Shown here: piece by piece, positions 56,855 to 64,000 of the stretch | Position numbering within the stretch: the first letter of the stretch is position 1 | Layout of the letters: each line of letters opens with the position of its first letter | NCBI RefSeq assembly: GCF_030272615.1 | Contig: NC_081411.1 | Coordinates: forward strand, 156,576,971-156,640,970 | DNA length: 64,000 nt | Direction of reading: 5' to 3' | From: Cryptomeria japonica | Lineage: Eukaryota; Streptophyta; Pinopsida; Cupressales; Cupressaceae | Made by a program: the position numbers and the translations under genes | Notes under the pieces: model-generated | What the model was told of the DNA's origin: nothing | Databases searched by the model: none | Seen by the model: only the letters and a program-made list of their open reading frames with translations

Positions 56855-58558
56855 GGTCCACTTGCAGTTGAGGAGCCTCATTCTCCACCTCCACCCAAAC
56901 CTCGTTGGGCTCACCAGACATTTGTTTCTGTGGGTTCTCTTGTTGGGGATCCTTCGGATACACAGAGAACTCGATCACAACATCAGGATCTTCCACATGC
57001 ATTCATTGCTACTGCTTCCGATCCACAGACATTTAGGGAAGCATTAGGGGTTCCTGAGTGGGACCAAGCTATGGAGGAAGAGTATAGTTCCTTGATGAGG
57101 AACAACACATGGGATCTTGTCCATCTCCCTAAGGGGAGAAAGATGGTTCGATGTAAGTGGATCTATCGGACCAAGTTTGCAGCAGATGGTAGTGTGGATA
57201 AGTATAAGGCTCGGCTTGTTGCAAAAGGTTTCTCGCAGGTTGCAGGTGTTGACTATACTGAGACCTTTGCACCTATAGCCAAGATGAACTCCATTCGTTT
57301 GACACTTGCTATTGCTACAGCTCATGGTTGGGCTGTACATCAGATGGATGTGAGGAGTGCCTTTCTTCATGGTGACCTTGATGAGGAGATATATATGGAG
57401 CAGCCACAGGGGTTCATCCAGGATACTTCCTTGGTTTGCAGACTAAGGAAATCTCTTTATGGCCTTAAGCAGGCCCCCAGGGCTTGGTATGCCAAGATGG
57501 ATTCCTTTCTTCTCTCCGCAGGTTTCACCAGGTGTCATTCCGATCCGAATGTCTACATTTTGCGACAGGATGAATCTCACTTGATACTTGTGCTCTATGT
57601 TGATGACTTGATCATTACAAGGAGTACTTCATCCATCATTAGCAGGGTCAAATCTGCTTTGCATGACAGATTTTCTATGACTGACTTGGGTCTTTTGCAC
57701 TACTTTCTCGGGATAGAGATTTCACAGTCACCTTCTGGGATTACTCTATCACAGCCCAAGTATGCTTTTGATCTACTTGCACGCTTTCATATGGCTGATT
57801 GTAAGCCTGCCCCGACTCCCTTTCTTTCAGGAGTCAAGCTTGAGGCTCAGTGTTCTTCTCCACCAGTTGATGCTACTTTGTATCGTCAACTTGTGGGTAG
57901 TCTCATCTACTTGACTCATACACACCCTAATATTTCATTTGCAGTTGGCATGGTTTCCCGCTTCATGCAGGAACCACATGAGATTCATTGGAAAGCCGCC
58001 AAACGCATTCTACATTACATCCAGGGTACACATCACTATGGGATTTACTATGCAGCAGGCACAGGACTTCGCTTGGTTGGTTACACAGACTCCGATTGGG
58101 CTGGTGATCTAGTTGATCGTAAGTCTACTTCTGGTTATAGTTTTCACCTTGGTTCAGGCCCCATTTGTTGGCAGAGCAAGAAGCAACATGCTATTGCTCT
58201 CTCTTCGACTGAGGCTGAGTATCGAGGTGTTGTTAACGTAGCGACTGAGACCATTTGGCTCCAGCAGATTGTCACAGAGTTTGGATTCACTACCCCATGG
58301 CCGACAGTCCTACATTGCGACAATCAGAGTGCTATTGCCATCTCGAAGAACCCGGTCTAGCACCAGCGGACCAAACACATCGAGATTCATATGCACTATA
58401 TCCGAGAGCTCATCCAGGAGCAGGTCATTGATTTGCAGTATTGTACTACAGCAGACCAGGTTGCTGACATATTCACCAAACCTTTCACCGAGAGTAAGTT
58501 CCAGCAGTTGCAAGCTCTCTTGGGGGTGCGGGATGTGTCATTAGGGGGGGTCAGCTGA
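56855..58558 (+). pseudogene. rt-rh: Element G reverse transcriptase and RNase H
   Basis: Same frame as integrase after one TAG. RT begins at WDQAMEEEYSSLMRNNTWDL. It has [54 protein letters not shown] and catalytic YVDD (57596, LYVDDLIITRS), all intact. RNase H shows DSDWAGDLVDRKSTSG, SKKQHAIALSSTEAEYRG and CDNQSAIAISKNPV. A TAG at 58358 truncates the end, after which the frame reads on through ADIFTKPFTE to TGA 58556. This polymerase is close to intact and only a few substitutions separate it from a full-length pol. Confidence 0.92.
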
Positions 58559-58814
58559 CTTCTCCTTCCTCTCTTATGGGGGGGACTTTTTCCTCTTTGA
58601 GGTTTTGTCCTTCCTCTTTTCTTTTGTACATTCATCTCTCTTTTTGGGGGGAGTTTTTTTCTCACTAGGTTTTCTCCCTTTCTCCATTTGTGAGAGATTG
58701 CATTGCATAGTTTTTCTTGCATTTGCATATTGTACATGGGTACCTATCATGGCCTAGTAGCTAGGACCCATCTTGCATTGTTGACTTGAGTCTTCATTCC
58801 CCTAAGTTGCACTT
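58559..58814 (+). other. Element G 3' non-coding segment
   Basis: G-rich runs (GGGGGG at 58545, 58580, 58645) and T-rich sequence before the polypurine tract. No ORF of note. Confidence 0.6.
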
Positions 58815-58823
58815 AAGGGGGGG
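58815..58823 (+). promoter_or_regulatory. Polypurine tract of element G
   Basis: AAGGGGGGG ends directly at the 3' LTR. Confidence 0.85.
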
Positions 58824-59268
58824 TGTTGGTGTAAATAAATATTCATTTTGGATATTATTACACTTACTTAAGTTAACTTAGGATAATGCATCTCATCGTA
58901 ATTTGGAATTGAGACACTTAGGGAAGTGTACACTTAGGGATAGAGGTTGTAGGAGAAATTCCACCTTTTGTGGTCTTATTTTGTTGTTACACTCCACATT
59001 CGGTGGGTCATCCACCTCTTGTGGAATATTATTATTTCTCCTACCTACCCTTAGTATTTCTTACCTACCCTTGTTTCTCATTAAGCCACATGTCATGTTT
59101 GTGTGCTCATACATCCATATGGCCTTGCCTATATAAGCAAGGCTCTATTCATTGTATTGGTTAATCCAGTTGATCATTTTTATATTGATGAGAATTTAGT
59201 TTGTTCTTGTCAGTCTATTGTCTCTTTTATGCTTTTCATTGTGCCCTTGATCTTGGCAAAATCCAACA
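58824..59268 (+). repeat. Element G 3' LTR
   Basis: 445 bp, about ten substitutions from the 5' LTR. TATATAA at 59130-59136. Confidence 0.95.
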
Positions 59269-59273
59269 ATATC
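59269..59273. repeat. Right target-site duplication of element G
   Basis: ATATC, identical to 52503-52507. Confidence 0.92.
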
Positions 59274-59670
59274 AACATGAAGCACAAGATCCTATCTATA
59301 TCATCATAAGCATACATAATCATCATAGCATTACATCCATAATGCATTACATCAAACAAAACATGCACACATGTATAAACCTGCATTCATATGTCAGTAT
59401 CCAACATCATAAATCATGATAAAACATGCATATAGGAATCATCTCATAAATGCATACATATACACGTATCCATCTAAGCATAAACTCATAAAATCACCAT
59501 CCTACATAACATCCATACATATCAAAATGCATATCATCAAAATATGGGATCTCCTCATATATATCATCTCATGTATCAGAGTACAATGAAGTCTACAAAA
59601 TTGGCTACCAAGAGCCATCCAAGACATAGTCCAAAATAACAATATAAATACATATATGCAAAATGCTCTC
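59274..59670 (+). other. Element D 3' non-coding region, last part before antisense ORF
   Basis: CATCAT- and ACATCA-rich sequence, continuous with 52419-52502 if G is removed. Nothing coding seen. Confidence 0.5.
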
Positions 59671-61690
59671 TTAGATGCCACTCTGACTAGATGTCGCACC
59701 ACCATCACCACCTGCTCCCCCACTAGTCCCTGCACCATCTGATCTATCTCTCCGTGGAGGCCCCATCAAACCCCCACTAGCTCTTGCACCACCTGACACC
59801 TCTCTCCATTGTGGACCTGCCACACCCCCACTGTTCTGCATCCTCTGAGACCGCTCTGACCTAGTCTGCCACATTTGTGTATAGCTCAGTGCTCACTAAC
59901 TAGCTGGCACCACCTGCTCATATAATTCCCACCAATACTCTATCTCATCCTGTGCCCGTCCAAACTATCTCATCACCTCCCCAGTAGGACCTTGCGCTCC
60001 TACTCCAACCTAGACTCTCTCCTGTAGCTCCGCTAATCTCTCCACTACACTATCCCTCTCCTGTAGTACTATAGATAGCTCCGACTCTCATGCAAATAGT
60101 TGCACATCTCTCGCTGCAACCTCTGCCTCTAGATCCTCCACCCGTATCTCGGCTGCTGTCAATCGCGTATGCAAATGTGCTAGCATATGCTCCCGAGGAT
60201 CACCACCCCCTATCGCTCCCTCCCCTATCTCCATAGGTTCCTCTCCAGTGGCTCCCTCCCCTCTATCCATCGGTATCTCCCTCTCCATACCTTGACCACC
60301 TAATCCGACTCCTCCCAGCACCAACAGTCCCTATGATATCCACAGTGGCAATCTGCCTCTCCCTCTCCGTTGGACCCGACCACCTAAGCCAGCTAATCCG
60401 CCACCTCCACCACCTCCACCATCTCCCCCGCCTCCACTATTTCCTCTTCCTCCATCACCACCATCCCCCCGCCCTTGTCCACCTATCATCGGTCCTCGAC
60501 CTCCTCCCCTCCTCCATCTCCATTCCCTCTCCTCCTCAAAATCAGGAATCGGCTCTGTTGGATCTGATATTCGCGGAATCGGATGAGCCGCGATATACTC
60601 CGTATACTCCTCCGATACCCCTACATCTACCACCCTTGGCTGTATAACCCATGGCCTCGCCTAAAGCATCTGGAACTCCGCCAATGTCTGATCATAAGGA
60701 AGTACTAGCCCCCATGCATATCTCTCTCGGACCACTCTGGCATACTCTCCTGATCCCCTCAGCAATCCCTGCTACCATCCAAACTGTCTCATCACCCTAC
60801 CCAACACCTGTCTCTCTACATCATAGCATGTCCTCCCAATGAGGAATCAAGTCATAAATACATATGGCATCACCTTTGCATCATCCTCCCAAGGCTCACA
60901 CTCAATGTAGGGTCTCCAAATCACCACATCCATGTCATCTAATGCCCGCCACCACCACTCTAACTTCCCTAGGTGGGGCTGACTCATCATATCACTGTAC
61001 ATGAACATATAGGGCTGATCAGCTACTCGAAATCTCAGACTCACTATTCGAATCACTAGTAACTGCTCCCATGCCCAAATGTGCAGCAGTGTCACTCCCA
61101 CTGCCAAGGAGCCTCTCCCACGGTACACTACCTCATGCAGCTTCTGATACATGTGCGCTAACATGCACGATCCCTAGGCAAATCAGGTCCCCTCTGTCAT
61201 CATCAGCTCTATAACCTGTCCCCACCCAACGGCCAAACCATGCGATTGCCTATCAGGACACAGTAGCCCTCCCACGATCCCAGACAAAACTACTGGTAAT
61301 GGCTCATAAAATGTCATGATATCCTCCCAAACTATGGAGTCGTCATCAATGTACACGTCCTCATCGAAGAATCTCTACACCGCTAGAGTCCCTCATGATC
61401 TATCATAAGTGACCAGCTCACCCCGAATGAGAATATGCAAGATGCGCCACACATCCTCCAATGTCGCCGTCATCGCCCCTTGCCTAAGTGAAATTTGCAG
61501 GTCTCACTGTGCCAGCACTCTGCCAAGGCTGTAATCAAACCGTGATTCATCCAAATCACGGGCATATGAATCACATCATACAGCTCAGTCATTATAATGC
61601 AATCAATCTCAGCCTCTGTCAGCCGAACGCGTAACCCCTATGTAGCTGGATGTCTCTTGCACAACTATAACATGCGTAGATCCTTCTGCA
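59671..61690 (-). pseudogene. Antisense PMD (MAIN-like) accessory ORF of element D, decayed
   Basis: On the minus strand one frame runs from about 61500 to 59671 with roughly a dozen stops and, as far as I can follow it, no frameshift; further upstream it is harder to follow. Conserved PMD features are MTATLEDVWRILHILIRGE (near 61465; compare GEMTVTLxDVxxLLGLPVDG), LLHIWAWEQL (near 61075) and DMDVVIWRPYIEC (near 60935). The C terminus is Gly/Arg-rich (60540-60370, coded by GGTGGAGGT-like repeats). A coiled-coil-like Glu/Arg segment follows (ELQERDSVVERLAELQERV-type, 60200-60020), then a Ser/Gly-rich tail. PMDs are plant proteins of transposon association with roles in silencing. Antisense ORFs near the 3' LTR are known in some Tat elements such as Grande. 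Confidence 0.75.
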
Positions 61691-61964
61691 CACAAACATC
61701 AATCAATCATCATCAGTTGTTTTGTTTTCAAACTTTCTTATGTTAAAACCTAAACTATCAATAGATATTTTGATCAAGTATCTTTGGGTCTCAATAGGTA
61801 AGCAATCATGGCACACCTAGACTTCAACAAGCATTTATCCTAATGACCTAAGTCTCATCAGGGCTGCTATGGTTCAAAAAAACTCTCACTTCACATCCCT
61901 ATCCATCCATCATTGGCATTGGGAGATTTTTGTTCACACAAACTAGGGCATCTATTTTCCTAAA
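61691..61964 (-). other. Leader of the antisense ORF
   Basis: Non-coding on both strands. It lies between the antisense ORF start and the motif array. Confidence 0.45.
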
Positions 61965-62280
61965 CAAAAGCGCTATCTTACAAACAATAGTGCTACTTTC
62001 TTCACAATAGTGCTAAACCCCTAACAAAAGTGTTTAATAAACCCTACAAAAACACTCAAATTTCAAAAGTGCTACAAAAGCTAAGTAAAAGCGCTACTTA
62101 ACATCAAACGTGCTCAAATGACCCCTCAATAGTGCTACACAAACAATAGTGCTCAAATATGCATACAATAGCGCTAATCTTTTCAATAGCGCTCAAACAA
62201 CAACACAATAGCACCATTGTGGCACAAAAGCGCTAATTAATTGGACAACAACGCCAAAACATAGTTTCAACGCTATTGTC
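61965..62280 (-). repeat. AGCGCT/AGCACT motif array upstream of antisense ORF
   Basis: About fourteen copies of CAA(A/T)AG(C/T)GCT on the plus strand, which is AGC(G/A)CT(A/T)TTG on the minus strand. It is the same motif as at 32576-32838 but in the opposite orientation, hence 5' and in sense relative to the antisense ORF. Confidence 0.88.
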
Positions 62281-62825
62281 CTGACTCAACTTGGACTCAA
62301 CAAAAAATATGTCAAAAATGCATCAAATTTCAAATTTCAAATTTGCGTACCGCTGGTCCATAGTCCTCTGGCCGCTGAAATTGACGGACTCACTCAAAAT
62401 GGTGCTTTGTAATAGGTACCGACATCCTGACTACTGCTTGCTCCTCAAAAATGTTACTATCAGAGCTCTGAATTCACTATGGTCGCAGTAACAAATGACC
62501 CTGTTTTCACCCCTTTCTCCCCATATAAACCCTTCGTCATCACTATAACTTTCCCCCGCTCACCGCCGTGGTCCCCGTGCCCTTCCCGAGCCTCCCATTT
62601 CTCCATTTTACCTTCAATTTCTTCTATTTTTCACCCGTATTGCTAAATTTTTCTCTTCTATCACCCTACCAATTTTCACTCTTTTTCGAGAGATCATCTG
62701 ATTTTTTGAAATTTTTCGGCCCATCTCTCGAGGGGGCATACCACCCATTAAATTAATATTTTATGGAGTATTTCTTCACACCTATTTTTTCTTTCTCTGA
62801 AATGACGCGATAAACCGCACCATCT
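62281..62825 (-). promoter_or_regulatory. Candidate antisense promoter region of element D
   Basis: This 545-base stretch without ORFs lies upstream (minus) of the array. A TTTATATGGGG box on the minus strand near 62530-62520 could serve as a TATA element for the antisense ORF. The sequence around it is locally GC-richer. Weak evidence. Confidence 0.3.
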
Positions 62826-62839
62826 CAAAGAGGGCCAAA
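62826..62839 (+). promoter_or_regulatory. Polypurine tract of element D
   Basis: CAAAGAGGGCCAAA ends exactly at the 3' LTR start and resembles the tract of element E. Confidence 0.85.
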
Positions 62840-64000
62840 TGTAGTCACATAAATCTGTCCATTTTAATTAAATGAATATTTCGTATTTATTTGATTAAAA
62901 ATCCACTAAGCCATCAGTTAATTAAATTAATATTTAATTAATTCATCTTCAAATATTCTTCTATTAATTAAATAAATTATTCAATTTATTTTAATTAATT
63001 CATTCAACCAAATTTACAATCAATTAAATGAATAAATCATATTTATTTTATTTAATCCCCTATTCCTCTTTTAAATAAATTAAATAAAAAATTTATTTAA
63101 ATCATTTATCCCCCCCCCCACTTGCATTTTCCTACAAATGTAACTTGCACACATTTATTGAAATAAATTAATTTATTTTAAATAAAAATCCTATTTTCCC
63201 TTGCCCACCAAATCCACTTGCATCCCTAAACCCCCTTCTAGATTCTTCTAATCCCTTCCTAATTAACCTAATCCATCCCCTAATTATTGTCACATTCCTA
63301 AACAACTTGGAGTCACTTCTCAAAGACTTCAAATTCTTTGAAAAGCATTTAATGCTTTGTGTTTTCAACAATCTAACCTCTAAAGTCTTTCAAAACCACT
63401 AATGGCTCCTACATGACCATTTATGGCTCTTACATGACCATTTATAGCTCTTATATAACCATTTATGGTTATTTCAACTTGCACTCATATGTCTCCTCAA
63501 GGATTTATTGCTTTGACCATGGTTATCCCTTTTGCCTTTGCACAAGAGTTTATCCATTGGATAAAGGCTTTATTCTTTGAATAAAGAATTTATTCACTCA
63601 ACCCAACCTTGACCTTAACTCCCAAGTTAACTCTCAAGTCATGTCAAGGATGTAATACTTATTCCCTCTCCTCTCAACCTATCTCACATTGACACTTGTC
63701 AACCAGGGATTGGGTTGAAATCCCTCACATGGATCTCAAATCATTCAATCCTGACCCTTGTTGAGATTACTCAATCTCAACCATCCATTTCTCCATTTTA
63801 CCTATAAATAGAGCTCACATTCCTCATTTTCAAATCCTCAAGCATTTAACATTCATAGTCATAATCCTAAAAACTTGTATGCATTTAAGCTATATTGAAT
63901 TCTAGAGAGCATTTAGCATAATCAACTCATATAATTGTTATTTTAGCCTAAAATAAATCATTTTAGCATTATAGCATCTAATATTAGTTTGTTCACATTT
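62840..64000 (+). repeat. Element D 3' LTR, cut by window end
   Basis: Starts TGTAGTCACATAAATCTGTCC and aligns with 31021 onward to the end of the window (1161 of about 1468 bp). TATAAATA at 63803-63810. It differs from the 5' LTR at several percent of sites, mostly C/T and A/G changes. Confidence 0.93.

Larger units (their letters stand above)
52508..59268 (+). mobile_element. Element G: Ty1/Copia retrotransposon with near-identical LTRs
   Basis: Two 445-bp LTRs, PBS, GC-rich leader, gag, protease, integrase, RT, RNase H and polypurine tract, flanked by ATATC. I count about ten mismatches between the LTRs, all substitutions, making it the youngest element here. The coding region is nearly continuous, with four TAG codons and one frameshift. 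Confidence 0.95.
31021..64000 (+). mobile_element. Element D: giant Tat-like Ty3 retrotransposon with nested F and G
   Basis: The 5' LTR (31021), PBS, long leader, gag, protease, G-patch, RT, dual RNase H, integrase, antisense accessory ORF, polypurine tract and 3' LTR (62840 to the window end) all belong to one element. F and G are inserted in its 3' region with their own target-site duplications. Removing them, and allowing for the roughly 300 LTR bases outside the window, its length is about 18.7 kb, in the size range of Ogre-like Tat elements. The coding frame has many nonsense codons but few frameshifts. Confidence 0.92.

Noticed and set aside
1-64000. Host protein-coding gene or endogenous pararetrovirus
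   Set aside because: All recognisable coding blocks follow Ty1 or Ty3 order with LTRs, PBS and polypurine tracts; no movement protein, coat protein or intron-exon host gene pattern was seen.

Overview
The window is wall-to-wall retrotransposon DNA from a plant nuclear genome. Every coding segment I can recognise is a Ty3 (Gypsy) or Ty1 (Copia) LTR-retrotransposon gene, or an accessory reading frame carried by one. I see no host gene, tRNA, rRNA or CRISPR array. Tat-type Ty3 elements with dual RNase H, one of them almost 19 kb long, together with dense nesting and C-to-T type nonsense decay, fit a large repeat-rich seed-plant genome. A conifer is plausible, but the sequence does not name the species.

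Layout. Element A (1-7284, minus) is a Ty3 element. From right to left it shows an array of ATCGAT motifs, a long accessory ORF (6344-3195, one internal TGA), an LTR, an arginine-tRNA-type primer binding site (PBS) and a gag running off the left edge (one internal TAG). Element B (7285-11848, plus) is a 5'-truncated, decayed Copia element with a 3' LTR. Element E (11849-31020, minus) is a decayed Tat-like Ty3 element. Its gag is split by element C (20058-27739, minus), a complete Copia element with target-site duplication (TSD) TCTTT. E's 5' LTR is cut at 31020 by element D (31021 to beyond 64000, plus). D is a giant Tat-like element of about 18.7 kb once its insertions are removed. D in turn holds element F (44559-52413, TSD ATCTA), a gag-only non-autonomous Ty3 element, and element G (52508-59268, TSD ATATC), a fairly young Copia element.

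Order of events. E is the oldest, C and D entered E, and F and G entered D. LTR divergence judged by eye agrees: G about 2 percent, F about 3 percent, D several percent.

How the parts work together. D and E carry gag, protease, a G-patch, reverse transcriptase, RNase H, a second archaeal-type RNase H and integrase. D also carries, antisense and before its 3' LTR, a degenerate ORF of the plant mobile domain (PMD/MAIN-like) type. F keeps gag and a protease-like domain but has no polymerase. Its PBS is nearly the same as D's, so it probably depended on a D-like helper.

The most unusual signal is structural. Several elements have their own short palindrome-centred motif repeated many times in a leader or UTR: ATCGAT in A, AGCGCT/AGCACT in D, TCGTACGA in E, GTGCAC in F and CCGTACGG in G. 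In D the motif array occurs twice, 29 kb apart and in opposite orientation, each time lying 5' of a transcription unit (sense gag-pol and antisense PMD). I do not know a description of this.
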